From Methylorubrum sp. B1-46 (GTDB lineage: Bacteria; Pseudomonadota; Alphaproteobacteria; Rhizobiales; Beijerinckiaceae), in the NCBI RefSeq assembly GCF_021117295.1, contig NZ_CP088247.1:4727001-4791000 (forward strand): 64,000 bases of DNA, given 5' to 3'. The stretch's first letter is position 1, and every line of letters starts with the position of its first letter. Below, piece by piece: positions 35,872-44,703 of this stretch. Under the pieces are notes generated by a model, which did not search any database, had not been told where the DNA came from, and saw nothing but the letters and a program-made list of their open reading frames with translations. A program made the position numbers and the translations under genes.

Positions 35872-36432
35872 ATGTCGCAGAGGACGCGCACCCGCCGCGA
35901 CGACCGTGCGGAAGTGATTCTCGACGCGGCCGGTGCGGTGCTGCGCCGCGGCGATGCGCGGGCCCTGACCATCGATGCGGTTGCGGCGGAGGCGGGCCTG
36001 AGCAAGGGCGGCGTGCTGCACCACTATGCCTCGAAGGACGCGCTGATCCTCGCCCTCGTCGATCGCAAGCTGCAGCACCTGCGCGCCGGCATCGCTGCCT
36101 GCGAGGCCGAGCGGGCGGGGGGAGCCTCGGGGCTCGCGCTCGGCATGATCGAGCACCTGCGCCGCAGCTACGGCGAGGAGGAAGACTTTAGTCGGGCCCT
36201 GCTGCTCGCCTCCGCCGAGAATCCGGATGCGCTCGCCGGATACCGCGCCTTCGTGGCCGAGCGGCTCGCCCGGTTCGAGGCCACGGAGGGACCGGCGGGG
36301 GTCGGAGCCGCCCTGTTCTTCGCGTTGCTCGGCGTCGTGATGGGCCGCACCCTCGGCTTCCACGATCTGAGTGCTGCGCAGATCGAACCCCTTCTCGGGG
36401 CACTGGAGCGCGCGGCGCAGGAGCTCGACTGA
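35872..36432 (+). CDS. TetR family repressor of the adjacent RND pump
   Basis: A 186-residue regulator. Residues about 10-60 are the TetR helix-turn-helix (AEVILDAAGAVLRRGDARAL, then VAAEAGLSKGGVLHHYASKDAL). The C-terminal ligand domain is short and helical. It is divergent from the two-adaptor RND operon and has a perfect palindrome between, so it most likely represses the pump and itself until an inducer binds. The inducer is unknown. The start at 35872 has only a weak GGGG site. Confidence 0.9.
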   Translation: MSQRTRTRRDDRAEVILDAAGAVLRRGDARALTIDAVAAEAGLSKGGVLHHYASKDALILALVDRKLQHLRAGIAACEAERAGGASGLALGMIEHLRRSYGEEEDFSRALLLASAENPDALAGYRAFVAERLARFEATEGPAGVGAALFFALLGVVMGRTLGFHDLSAAQIEPLLGALERAAQELD

Positions 36433-36631
36433 GGGTGTTTCACAAGACGCCCGGTCGCCGATCGTCCTCGCTTGGACGAGGAGAGCGCAGCGGGCGTATT
36501 AAAGAGCGCTCTGGAGCGGCGGGCGCTTCCGGCAAGCGATCCGATCGACAGTCTCGAAGATCGAGGTGACGACCCAGGATGGCCTTGAGGGGCGGTGATA
36601 CGGCAGGGGCGAAAGGGTGTTTTCGAAAAGC

Positions 36632-37342
36632 TCACATCAAGGATGGTGGCCGATCAGTTGAGAGGCGCCTATTCTCCGTCTCGAGCCAACCTTGCCCGAG
36701 GGCGTAGCGGACGATGCTGGCGCGGGAGCGGAGACCGAGCTTCTTGCAACCGCGGATCTTGTAGGTATCGACCGAGGCCACCGAGATCGACATCGAGAGG
36801 CTGACCTCCTTCATCGTCATGCCGAGGGCAATGAGCCGGAGCACCTCGCGCTCCCGCACGGTGAGGCCGCCCTCCTCGCCGGGATGGGGAGCGGGTGGCC
36901 CGGCCTCCGTGCGGCCGGGCGGAGAGGGAGCCGCGCGCATCTCTTTGTCGACATAACGGCCGCCGGAAACGACGGCCTCAATCGCCTCCAGAAGGCTGGT
37001 GCCGGCGGAGCGTTTCAGGACGTAGCCCTGGGCGCCCGCGCTCAGCGCCTCGTCGACGAAGCCGAGATCCTCGTTGACCGTCAAGAAAACGATGTGCACC
37101 GCCGAACCCGCCTCGCGAAGTGCACGGGCCACGGCGAGCCCGCTCATGCCGGTCATGGTGATATCCATGACGACGACGTCGGGCTGTGTCCGGTGGACGA
37201 GGTCCAGAGCGTGCCGTCCGTCGCTCGCCTCCCCGACGACCTCGATGCCGGCGGTCTCGCCGAGCAGGCCGCGGACGCCGCTTCTGAAGATCGGATGGTC
37301 GTCGATCAGGGCGACCCTGACACTTGCTTCTGCCCTGCCCAT
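36632..37342 (-). CDS. NarL/FixJ-type response regulator
   Basis: A 236-residue two-component response regulator. The receiver domain is canonical: VALIDDHPIFRSG (acid pocket), VVVMDITMTGMSG (phospho-acceptor Asp at about 59) and YVLKRSAG (conserved Lys). A LuxR-type HTH follows (about 158-215, LTVREREVLRLIALGMTMKE). It starts one base after the kinase gene stop, so the two form a cognate pair. Target genes are not evident. Confidence 0.92.
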   Translation of the reverse strand: MGRAEASVRVALIDDHPIFRSGVRGLLGETAGIEVVGEASDGRHALDLVHRTQPDVVVMDITMTGMSGLAVARALREAGSAVHIVFLTVNEDLGFVDEALSAGAQGYVLKRSAGTSLLEAIEAVVSGGRYVDKEMRAAPSPPGRTEAGPPAPHPGEEGGLTVREREVLRLIALGMTMKEVSLSMSISVASVDTYKIRGCKKLGLRSRASIVRYALGQGWLETENRRLSTDRPPSLM

Positions 37343-37343
37343 A

Positions 37344-38507
37344 TCAGCCCCCTGTCATCGGCAAACGCGCCAGAATCGTCGTCCCGCCGCCAGGAGGCGA
37401 TTCGATCATGAGCTGTCCCCCGAGCAGCATCAGCCGCTCGCGCATCCCCGCGAGACCGAAACCGCTCCCCGCGCGGCGCGCGTCCGGCGCCGGCTCGATT
37501 TTGAGGCCCGGTCCGTCATCCTCGATCGCCAGCGTGACGTCGGCGCGGGCGTATTGCAGGGTCACGGAGACGTGGCGCACCCCCGGTGCGTGCTTGACGA
37601 CGTTGGTCAGGGCTTCCTGAACGAGCCGGAAGATCGTCACCTCGATCTCCGGCGTGAGGGTCACAGTGATTCCGGAGAGCTGGAACTCGATGGGGATCCC
37701 GCACCGATCCGACCACTCCCGCACGAGCCCGGACAGGGCGAGGATCAGGCCGAGCTCGGTCAGCGCCACCGGGCGCAGTTCCCGAACCACCTGGCGCAGG
37801 CTGGCCGAGATCGCATCGACCTGCTTCAGCATCGCCTCGATTTCCTCGGGTGACGGCGCGCGCCGCAACCGGTCCAGCCGCAGCTTCAGCCATGCGAGCT
37901 GCTGGCCGGCCTCGTCGTGAAGCTCGCGGGCAAGGCGTTCCCGCTCCGCGTGATGCGCCCGGTAGAGCTGAGCCAGAACCGCGTCCCGGTCGCGCTCGGC
38001 GCGGGTCCGGGCCTGGGCGGTGCGGCGCAGGTCGGCCAGCAGCAGGTCGCGCTCGCGCAGCAGTGACTGCAGGCGGCGCTGGTAGCGCTCGCGCTCTGCG
38101 AGCTCACGCCGCAACATCACCGCCTCACTCGCCAACAGGTTGAAGCGCGCATCCCGAACCGGCAGGATCCGCAGCAGGACGAGGGGATCGATGCTCTCGC
38201 GATTCAGGCGGCAGCCCTGGCAGCGGTAGCGGTACACGCCCGCTCTCCGCTTGACCGCGATCACGCCGGGGAGCGGCCTGCGCGTGGTCCGGGCGCGAGC
38301 CAGAAAGGCCGTCGAGGCCTTGCCCGTGAGGTGGATCGGGACCGGATCTTCCCGCGTCAGTAGTTGGCGGGCGGGGTTGTTGGCATAGGCGACGCTGCCC
38401 GAGCGGGCGACGACGAGGACAGGATCACTGATCGCTTCCAAGGTCCGCACGGCTTCCGCGCTCAGCGGGCCCATGCCGATTGGCGCCGGTGCCGCGTGCT
38501 GATTCAT
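37344..38507 (-). CDS. Sensor histidine kinase (HisKA_3 type) with PAS domain
   Basis: A 387-residue soluble kinase without membrane segments. The N-terminal PAS-like domain (about 15-130) includes a CxxC pair (YRYRCQGCRLN) that could bind a metal or react to redox change. A coiled coil (about 130-190) leads to the phospho-acceptor His in RLARELHDEAGQQ (about 194). The ATPase domain has LVQEALTNVVKHA (N-box), DDGPGLKIE and GFGLAGMRERL. Partner is the response regulator encoded next to it. The signal is not identifiable. Confidence 0.9.
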   Translation of the reverse strand: MNQHAAPAPIGMGPLSAEAVRTLEAISDPVLVVARSGSVAYANNPARQLLTREDPVPIHLTGKASTAFLARARTTRRPLPGVIAVKRRAGVYRYRCQGCRLNRESIDPLVLLRILPVRDARFNLLASEAVMLRRELAERERYQRRLQSLLRERDLLLADLRRTAQARTRAERDRDAVLAQLYRAHHAERERLARELHDEAGQQLAWLKLRLDRLRRAPSPEEIEAMLKQVDAISASLRQVVRELRPVALTELGLILALSGLVREWSDRCGIPIEFQLSGITVTLTPEIEVTIFRLVQEALTNVVKHAPGVRHVSVTLQYARADVTLAIEDDGPGLKIEPAPDARRAGSGFGLAGMRERLMLLGGQLMIESPPGGGTTILARLPMTGG

Positions 38508-39210
38508 CGACGGAGCCCCGACACGTCAGCGGCTGGGCGTGCGGAGATGAGGCGGCCGCTTTCTTGATCGATGGTGGACGGGACACGCGGCAAGGGTTTT
38601 GCACGCCGATGCGTGCTGCACCTTCGCGGCCGAATTCGTGACTCGGCGGGGATTGCCCGCTGCAATGACTGAGACCATCGAAGCCCCCCGATCACCTACG
38701 GTCGCCGCAGCGGCATGATCCATCTGAGTTATACGCTGAGCACCGGACCAGGATCGCTCGATCAACCGTAGGGTTGTAAGATACGACTCCGCTGCAGCGC
38801 AGTATATAACAAAAGTGTCAGGCGGATACCTCGTAGTTGATAGCCCAAAGGGCGTATTCAATGGTCACCGCTGTGCCAGCCTGGATTTTTTTGGATTCAA
38901 TCGATAGCGCGATTGAGTAAGTAAAATAATGTTTGCCTATATAGGGTAGTCTCTTGAGAGAAACTTGTTGGTATCGGCCAGGGTGATAAAACTCGATAGC
39001 TTCGAGCTTTGCTGTGATGCAGCATCGGCTCGACCGAACGCATAACTATAGTTTGAATTATCTCTTTGTCTGTTATCTAGCGTTGTGCGGTGCAGCTGAA
39101 AATCTTTCGGAGGCCGTGAGGCGGCCGTCCCGTTGCTCGAGGTGAGGTTATCAAGACAAGCCGGGCTTGTCTCTGACATCGACGTCCGCCAGTGGAGTAA
39201 AGCAAACGTC
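38508..39210. other. Long AT-richer intergenic region
   Basis: About 700 bases with lower GC than the flanks and no convincing gene. Open frames here lack ribosome sites and known domains. It must contain the kinase promoter (leftward) and the promoter of the LuxR-type gene at 39211. A small RNA is possible but I see no hairpin with a T-tract to support one. Confidence 0.5.
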
Positions 39211-39861
39211 ATGTGGCGGATCATTATCGCAGATGACCAGAAAAGCTTCCGCGTCGGTTTGCGGAAGGCTCTGGAGATCGGTTCGAGCGGAATGATTATC
39301 GTCGATGTGTCCGGGGCGTCGGAACTCATCAATCATCTTCGCTCTCCGCTGAAAACCGATCTCGTCATCGTCGGATCGCGCCTGCTTCCCGCCGGGGATC
39401 CGACTTATCTCGGGGGGCTGAAGCGGGCGGCCGGCGCCGCGCGCCTCCTGCTCGTCGTTTCGCACGCGTCAGCCGACCTGTTTCAGGATGCCCTGAGCCT
39501 CGGCTTCCACGGATTGATCGTCCGTCGGCAGCGCCACGAGGAGATGCTCGAGGCCATCCGCACGACGCTCGAGGGCCGGCTCTACGCCCCCAACACCATC
39601 CTGGCCGTGAAGTCGCCGGAACCCGCCTCCGCGATGCGGCAGCCGGAGCGCGGTGCGCGGACGATCGGTCTGACGCTGCGTCAGCGCGAAGTTCTGGCCT
39701 TGATCGGCAAGGGATTGTCCAATCGAGAGATCGCCTTCGCGCTGAACATTGCCGAGGCGACAGTGAAAATTCATGTTTCCGCCGTGATCCGAATGCTCGG
39801 AGTCAGAAATCGCACGGAAGCTGCGCTTCTCGCGCCGACCATCCTCAAGGGTAAAATCTAG
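39211..39861 (+). CDS. LuxR-type regulator with degenerate receiver domain (1)
   Basis: A 216-residue protein shaped like a NarL response regulator. The receiver starts IIIADDQKSFRVGL, but the phospho-acceptor position is Gly (DLVIVGSRLL, about 55) and the conserved Lys is missing (LIVRRQRH). It therefore probably is not phosphorylated in the usual way. The C-terminal HTH is intact (LTLRQREVLALIGKGLSNRE, then AEATVKIHVSAVIRMLGVRN). Similar to the next gene, with which it forms a tandem pair ahead of two glycosyltransferase genes. It may control exopolysaccharide synthesis. ATG 39211 lacks a strong ribosome site. Confidence 0.8.
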   Translation: MWRIIIADDQKSFRVGLRKALEIGSSGMIIVDVSGASELINHLRSPLKTDLVIVGSRLLPAGDPTYLGGLKRAAGAARLLLVVSHASADLFQDALSLGFHGLIVRRQRHEEMLEAIRTTLEGRLYAPNTILAVKSPEPASAMRQPERGARTIGLTLRQREVLALIGKGLSNREIAFALNIAEATVKIHVSAVIRMLGVRNRTEAALLAPTILKGKI

Positions 39862-40052
39862 TACGAATTGGATAGGCCCTGTTGGGTGTCCAAGTTTTTT
39901 CTGACATGACACGGACGCTCCCATTCGGTCTAGTTAATTTGTGCCTAACATCCTGCGACGCACAATATGTTTGTGCGAAGGGCTCGAATAGAACGGGCCG
40001 CTCAGGAAGATTCGGCGCGGGAGGTTTCCGGCAGATCAGGGGAGTAGCTCCG

Positions 40053-40832
40053 ATGGAACACATCGATACGCTGATTGTCAGTGACAATCGCATGGTCAGA
40101 GAAAGTCTGGTCTCGCTTCTGGCCGGAACGCGCTTCACGGTGCGACAGGTCGCGGCCAGCCCGGCCCTGCCTCTGTCCGACCTCGAGGCGGCGCGTCTAG
40201 CGCTCGTCGTCATCGACGAGGAGGCGGGGGACCTGATCGGGCAGGTCGCCGAAGCCTTGCCGGAGGTCAAGATCGTGGCGTTGGCGCTGCGCGATACCGA
40301 AGGATTGATGCTGCGTAGCCTCCAGCTCGGTGCCTCGGCCTATCTGACCGAGGACGTGTCTCCCGCCGATCTTCTCAAGACCCTGGAGGTGGTGATCGCC
40401 GATTGCGCGGTGCTGCCGATGAGCTTCCTCGGGCGTCTGTGCCTGGCCGTCGAGCCGGTGCGGTCCCCCGGTCCGGTCGCCGCCCTGACCGGGCTTCAGC
40501 GGGCGGACGGGACCTCGCTCTCCAGCCTGTCGAGCCGCGAGGTCAACATCCTCGAAGGTCTGGCTCTGGGCGAATCCAACAAGGTCATCGCCCGCAATCT
40601 CGACATCGCGGAGGCCACGGTCAAGGTTCACGTCAAGGCGATCCTGCGCAAGGTTCGGGTGAAGAACCGGACGCAGGCCGCGGTCTGGGCGATGAACAAG
40701 GGCATCGTCAGCCACGGCAGCGCCCCGGTCGAGCGGTTCGGAGGCCTCGTATCCCCCCTCCCCTTGAGCGCGGGCCGCGACGGCTTCTCCTCCGGCGCGC
40801 TCTCCTCGGGCGTCCTGGCGGCCGTCGCCTGA
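40053..40832 (+). CDS. LuxR-type regulator with partly degenerate receiver domain (2)
   Basis: A 259-residue protein. The receiver keeps an Asp at the acceptor position (LVVIDEE, about 55) but has YLTEDVS where a Lys is expected (YLTKD), and the N-terminal acid pocket is reduced to VSDN. The HTH domain is intact (LSSREVNILEGLALGESNKV, then AEATVKVHVKAILRKVRVKN). A Gly/Ser-rich tail follows. Start 40053 has GGGGAG 9 bases upstream. The 190 bases before it are AT-rich and probably hold its promoter. Tandem paralogue of the preceding gene. Confidence 0.83.
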   Translation: MEHIDTLIVSDNRMVRESLVSLLAGTRFTVRQVAASPALPLSDLEAARLALVVIDEEAGDLIGQVAEALPEVKIVALALRDTEGLMLRSLQLGASAYLTEDVSPADLLKTLEVVIADCAVLPMSFLGRLCLAVEPVRSPGPVAALTGLQRADGTSLSSLSSREVNILEGLALGESNKVIARNLDIAEATVKVHVKAILRKVRVKNRTQAAVWAMNKGIVSHGSAPVERFGGLVSPLPLSAGRDGFSSGALSSGVLAAVA

Positions 40833-40868
40833 CGATCCTGCGCCTGACGATCCCTCGCCTGACGATCC
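40826..40868. repeat. Three copies of a 13-mer at 15-bp period
   Basis: CGCCTGACGATCC occurs at 40826-40838, 40841-40853 and 40856-40868, starting within the last codons of the LuxR-type gene. The unit contains its TGA stop. Probably a slippage expansion. Confidence 0.85.
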
Positions 40869-40972
40869 CGCGGCGCCATGAGGCCCGGCGCTGCCGCTAC
40901 ACCCGTGCAATCCAAAGCGCGATCCAACTCGCAATCGAGTCGTGATCCGAGCCAGAGACGAGGGAGCCTGCG

Positions 40973-41791
40973 ATGAAGGTGTCCGTGGTCACCCCGACGC
41001 TCAACGGCGTCGAATACCTGCGCGAATGCATCGAATCCTCGCGCGCCAGCGCCCGCAACGGCATCGAAGTCGAGCACGTGATCGTCGATGCGGGCAGCAC
41101 GGACGGTACGGTGGAACTCGCCCGGAGCCTCGGCGCCACGGTGCTTCAGGGCAAGGATCGCGGCATCTTCGATGCGATCAACAAGGGCTCCTTTGCCGCC
41201 TCGGGCGAATTGCTCGGGTTCCTCGGCGCCGATGACATCCTGCTTCCCGGCGGCCTGGAGGCCGTCGTCGCGGCCTACCGGAGCCACCGTCGGCGCTGGG
41301 TCGTCGGCGGCATCCGCTGGATCGATGGGCGCGGCCGGAGCCTGGGCGGGCTGGCCGCCCCACCCAACTGGATGACGCCGCGCATGCTCGTGTGCCTCGG
41401 ATGGAATCCGGTGATGCACATGGCGACCTACATCGCCCGCGACTTCTACGCCGAGCTCGGCGGCTTCGATCACGCCTTCAAGGATTGCGGCGACTACGAG
41501 ATGTTCTGCCGTGCCCTGGCGCGGGAGCCCTACGCGCGCGTCGGCCGCCCGGTGGCCTGCTTCCGCCGCACGGGGCAGAACAACAGCGCCAACCTCGCCC
41601 ACAAGGCGCGGGCGCTGGGCGAGGTCGCCCAGGTGAAGGCGGTGCACGGACCCTCCTCCCGCGCGGAGGATCTGTTCTGGCGCTACGCGCTGAAGAGCTA
41701 CTTCAATGCCCGCAACCTGGACTGGCTCGTCAGCAAGCAGCTCGATTTCGGCCGCAGCCGGCTGAAGCTGCAGCCGCACGCCCATTTCTAA
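40973..41791 (+). CDS. Family 2 glycosyltransferase
   Basis: A 272-residue GT-A fold enzyme. MKVSVVTPTLNGVEYLRECI (1-20) binds the nucleotide, and VDAGSTDGTVELA and KDRGIFDAINKG follow. GFLGADDILLPGG (about 83) supplies the DxD-like metal site. It is soluble and probably transfers a sugar to a lipid-linked or surface polysaccharide. GGGAG 8-12 bases upstream supports the start. It follows the two LuxR-type genes and precedes an exostosin-like gene. Confidence 0.9.
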   Translation: MKVSVVTPTLNGVEYLRECIESSRASARNGIEVEHVIVDAGSTDGTVELARSLGATVLQGKDRGIFDAINKGSFAASGELLGFLGADDILLPGGLEAVVAAYRSHRRRWVVGGIRWIDGRGRSLGGLAAPPNWMTPRMLVCLGWNPVMHMATYIARDFYAELGGFDHAFKDCGDYEMFCRALAREPYARVGRPVACFRRTGQNNSANLAHKARALGEVAQVKAVHGPSSRAEDLFWRYALKSYFNARNLDWLVSKQLDFGRSRLKLQPHAHF

Positions 41792-41900
41792 TGTCCCGGG
41801 CGGCCCCTCCCCGCTCCCGCCGGAAGCGCGGCTGCCGGCCGGCAGGTCGGGCAGGCGTCGTCGGCGGGAAGGCCCGCTCTGAGACCGCCGGGGACCAGCC

Positions 41901-43088
41901 ATGGAGACGGTGAGCGAGCGCCCCCGCGCGGCGGCGCCGGACTGTCCGCCGGGATCCCCGCAGATCCTCGAACTCGGCCTGATGCCGCTCGTCACCACCG
42001 CCTTCCCCGAACGCACGACCTTCCTCGACACGCGGCTGCGCTGGGCCGATGTCAGGACCCGCGCGCCCCGTTCCGGCAGCCTGCCGGTGCGGCTGCTGAG
42101 GCTGGCGCGGCGGGTGGCCGGTATCGGCCGCACCTGCCTCGTCCAGGACTACGACATCGTCGTCGCCCGCTGTGTCGGCCCCGTGAACAGCGCCGGGCGC
42201 TCCCTGCCGGTCCATGCGGCCCTCAGCCTGATCGGCCTCGCCTTCCGCGGCCTCGTCCTGTTCGCCGCCCGCGGCCCCCGCGTCCGGCTCGCGATCCTCG
42301 ACGTCACCGACCATCTCACGATCCATCCGCGCGACCGCGCCTTCCTTCGCCGCTGTGACCTGTTCTTCAAGCGGGAACTCGCCGCCAACCGCTGGAACAC
42401 GCTCGAGACGGTCCTGCCCCGCGGCGCCTGCGCCGGCCATGCCCGGCAGGACCCCGCCTGCCTCGCGCTCCGGGCCAAGCTGCGCCCCTTTGCCCTCGGG
42501 ATCGAGGCCGCGGCGCTGTCGCCGCCGATCCCAGCCTCCGCTCGCCGCTACGACCTGTTCTACGCCGGCTCGGCGCAGGGGATCGGCTTCCGCGAGGCCG
42601 TGAGCAGCGTTCTGCCGCGCTTGGCTGCCCGAGGCTGGCGCATCCACGCGCCCCCGCACCGACTGAGCCGCCAAGCCTTCGCCGAGGCGATCGCCGGGAG
42701 CCGGTTCTGCCTGTCGCCGGGCGGTGTCGGCTGGGACTGCTACCGGCATTACGAGGTCGCGGCTTTGGGCAGCGTCCCGATCTTCGACACCCGCCCGCTG
42801 ACCGGCATCGAACCCTTCCTGCACGGCCGCGAGGGGTTCTATCTCGATCCGCAGGAGGATCTGGAACGCGGCCTCGACCTCTTGCTGCGCACCGACGATG
42901 CCGGGGTCGATCGGATGACGGCCGCGGCCCAGGCACTGGTCGAACGGGTCTACACCTTCGACGCGCTGGCTCGTTACGTCATCGGCGAGACCCTGGCGCT
43001 GGGCCCGGTCGCCCGGCCCGCTCCCCCGTCCGCGCAGCCGTCGCGCGTCGAGGCTGAAGGCGGGCACGGGCAGCCCTCGATGCGCTAG
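41901..43088 (+). CDS. Exostosin-like glycosyltransferase family protein
   Basis: A 395-residue protein resembling the GT47-type C-terminal region of exostosins: FYAGSAQGIGFREAV, then SRFCLSPGGVGWDCYRHYEV, then ALGSVPIFDTRPLTG. Helix-rich N-terminal half without recognisable features. It probably acts with the preceding GT2 enzyme in polysaccharide assembly; substrate unknown. 109 bases separate the two genes. Confidence 0.72.
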   Translation: METVSERPRAAAPDCPPGSPQILELGLMPLVTTAFPERTTFLDTRLRWADVRTRAPRSGSLPVRLLRLARRVAGIGRTCLVQDYDIVVARCVGPVNSAGRSLPVHAALSLIGLAFRGLVLFAARGPRVRLAILDVTDHLTIHPRDRAFLRRCDLFFKRELAANRWNTLETVLPRGACAGHARQDPACLALRAKLRPFALGIEAAALSPPIPASARRYDLFYAGSAQGIGFREAVSSVLPRLAARGWRIHAPPHRLSRQAFAEAIAGSRFCLSPGGVGWDCYRHYEVAALGSVPIFDTRPLTGIEPFLHGREGFYLDPQEDLERGLDLLLRTDDAGVDRMTAAAQALVERVYTFDALARYVIGETLALGPVARPAPPSAQPSRVEAEGGHGQPSMR

Positions 43089-43094
43089 CCCCCT

Positions 43095-43145
43095 GTTTCG
43101 GCATTGTTTTCCCCTAAAAGCCGTGGCCACTTTTCAGGACGATGG
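43095..43145 (-). repeat. Dispersed imperfect-palindrome repeat, copy C (diverged)
   Basis: The sequence keeps the layout of copies A and B (TTTCGGCATT, CCCCTAAAAGCCG and CAGGACGATG in place of CGGGACGATG) with several changes. It lies between the exostosin-like gene and tRNA-Gln. Confidence 0.5.
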
Positions 43146-43356
43146 TCGAGGTTCACGAGCCCGCAGGTCCCGCAACCGGACCGGGGAGGGAGCAGGCGAG
43201 CGTGTCGCTTTGGCCTCACCGCGCCGATCATGCGTCATCCATGTTGACGCGGCGCCCGGCACAGCCTATCTGACGCCAGCACCGTTGGCGGGGACGCAAG
43301 GTCCACGCTTTCCCGAACGCAACAGCCCGTACCGGCCTGATGCGTGACGGTTCCGG

Positions 43357-43430
43357 TGGGGGATAGTTTAACGGTAGAACCGCGGACTCTGACTCCGCTA
43401 GTCCTGGTTCGAATCCAGGTCCCCCAGCCA
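43357..43430 (+). tRNA. tRNA-Gln (anticodon CTG)
   Basis: A 74-nt cloverleaf with CCA encoded. The acceptor stem pairs TGGGGGA with TCCCCCA. The anticodon arm is GCGGA-CTCTGAC-TCCGC, giving CTG in the 7-nt loop. The T arm is CCTGG-TTCGAAT-CCAGG. Its 3' 47 bases are duplicated at 54360-54406, showing that a mobile element has integrated here while the tRNA stays intact. Confidence 0.97.
43384..43430 (+). other. Attachment site attL (47-bp direct repeat, tRNA 3' end)
   Basis: The sequence from the anticodon stem to the CCA end is identical to 54360-54406. Bases on either side differ (C versus T before, T versus C after), so the identity ends sharply at 47 bases. Confidence 0.95.
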
Positions 43431-43469
43431 TTGAAAAGACTACGCTTTTTCCAATTCATCGTGAGAACA

Positions 43470-44519
43470 TTACGCCCGGTCGGGAACGCGGTCGGGTGTT
43501 TGCGTTCTCGTTTCGAGCTTGCGGATCGCGGCCAGGGCGAGCGCCGGGTCGCGGTTGAGGTAGTGGGCGTCGAGGATCGACCGAACGTCCGCGAGGCTAT
43601 GCCCCGTGAGAGTTGCGATCTCCGCTTCCGTGCATCCCGCAAGAGCCAGACGGCTTACGGCGGTCCCGCGCAGGTCGTGGAACGTCACGCCACTGATGCC
43701 GGCCGAGCGGCACGCCTTGCCCCATGAGGAGCGGAAGCCGTCGCCGGTCCAGGGCCGCCCCTCGGAGTTGAGCAGGATCACCGGGCTCAGGCGCGGCGCG
43801 GCATCCAGCCGAGTTTTCAGCGCGGCCCCGACCGGCACCACGACCCGCGCGCCCGTCTTCCCCTGCGTCAGACGAATCGTGCTGCCGTCGTAGGCCGACC
43901 AGGGCAGGCGCAGGAGATCTCCTTGGCGCTGTCCGGTCCAGAGGGCCAAGATCAGCGGCAGGTGCAGGTGGGCCGGTGCGCGAGCCAGGAACGCTGCCTC
44001 GTCCGCGTCGGTCCACACCTTGTCGGTTCGTGCGGCCCGGTAGAGCCGCCCTCCTCGCTCGCACGGGTTGGCCAGGACCAAGCCGCGGTCGAGCGCCCAC
44101 GACAGGATGCGCGCCAGCACGCTCCATGCGTAGTCGGCCTGTCGGCGGGAGCGCAGCGCGAGGCGGTCGCGCCATGCCATGAACTCGCCGCGGGTGCGCC
44201 GGTCCGTGAGGGCGCCGAGCGGGAAGTCCCCGAACTCAACCTCGATCGCCTTGATGTGGCGGATGTAGTCGGCTCGGGTCCGCGGCTCCCGGCCGAGAAA
44301 GGCGTCGCTGGCCTGGAAGCCCTGCATGATTGAGAACAAGGTGCCAGCCGCCGGGGTCCGCCGGGCTGTCACCGCCGCGTTGTAGCTCGCCATGAACTCC
44401 GGCGTGCCGGGCTTGCCCTCGATCCGGGGGCCACCCTTCCAGGCGTACCAGTAGGTTCGCTTGGTCCCGTCCGCCAAGACCTTCGTCTTGGAGTTGAGAC
44501 CCTTCAATCTAACGCGCAT
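43470..44519 (-). CDS. Tyrosine recombinase (integrase)
   Basis: A 349-residue phage-type integrase. N-terminal arm-binding and core-binding domains cover about 1-170. The catalytic residues are all present: Arg in TGQRQGD (about 194), Lys in QGKTGARV (about 218), HDLRG (about 280), His in LTGHSLAD (about 305) and the nucleophile Tyr in DAHYLNRD (about 317). It lies 39 bases from the tRNA-Gln site and is convergent with it, the usual place for an integrase that targets that tRNA. It overlaps the 64-aa gene by 11 bases. Confidence 0.95.
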   Translation of the reverse strand: MRVRLKGLNSKTKVLADGTKRTYWYAWKGGPRIEGKPGTPEFMASYNAAVTARRTPAAGTLFSIMQGFQASDAFLGREPRTRADYIRHIKAIEVEFGDFPLGALTDRRTRGEFMAWRDRLALRSRRQADYAWSVLARILSWALDRGLVLANPCERGGRLYRAARTDKVWTDADEAAFLARAPAHLHLPLILALWTGQRQGDLLRLPWSAYDGSTIRLTQGKTGARVVVPVGAALKTRLDAAPRLSPVILLNSEGRPWTGDGFRSSWGKACRSAGISGVTFHDLRGTAVSRLALAGCTEAEIATLTGHSLADVRSILDAHYLNRDPALALAAIRKLETRTQTPDRVPDRA

Positions 44520-44703
44520 TGCGCTTGGCCCTCCATGCGTCGAGTTCGGACGCCGGCTCCGGCCGGACGTCCTCGCTGGGATGGACCACGATCCGATTGC
44601 CGTCGATCTCCACGCGGCCGACCTTGAGGCCGGCGGCCAGCGCGCCCTTCACGGCGCGGGTGATGGCGGCCTGAGTTGCCTTGGGCTGACGGGGCACGGT
44701 CAC
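44509..44703 (-). CDS. Small hypothetical protein in satellite (64 aa)
   Basis: A 64-residue protein (QAAITRAVKGALAAGLKVGR, then VEIDGNRIVVHPSED) that looks like a short alpha-beta domain with a charged tail. It starts at GTG 44703, overlapping the portal stop by 4 bases (GTGA), and runs into the integrase start. The tight overlaps argue that it is translated. I do not recognise the family; its position beside int makes a recombination directionality factor thinkable, but there is no HTH pattern to support it. Confidence 0.7.
   Translation of the reverse strand: MTVPRQPKATQAAITRAVKGALAAGLKVGRVEIDGNRIVVHPSEDVRPEPASELDAWRAKRNAR

Noticed and set aside
36433..36631. Possible insertion-sequence remnant between the TetR and response-regulator genes
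   Set aside because: The stretch has GTGTTTTCGAAAAG and similar pieces that recall transposase-end regions, but I found no inverted terminal repeats, target duplication or transposase fragment.
38526..38861. A 111-codon minus-strand frame upstream of the kinase gene
   Set aside because: No ribosome site, no hydrophobic or domain pattern, and codon use unlike neighbours; the region looks like regulatory DNA.
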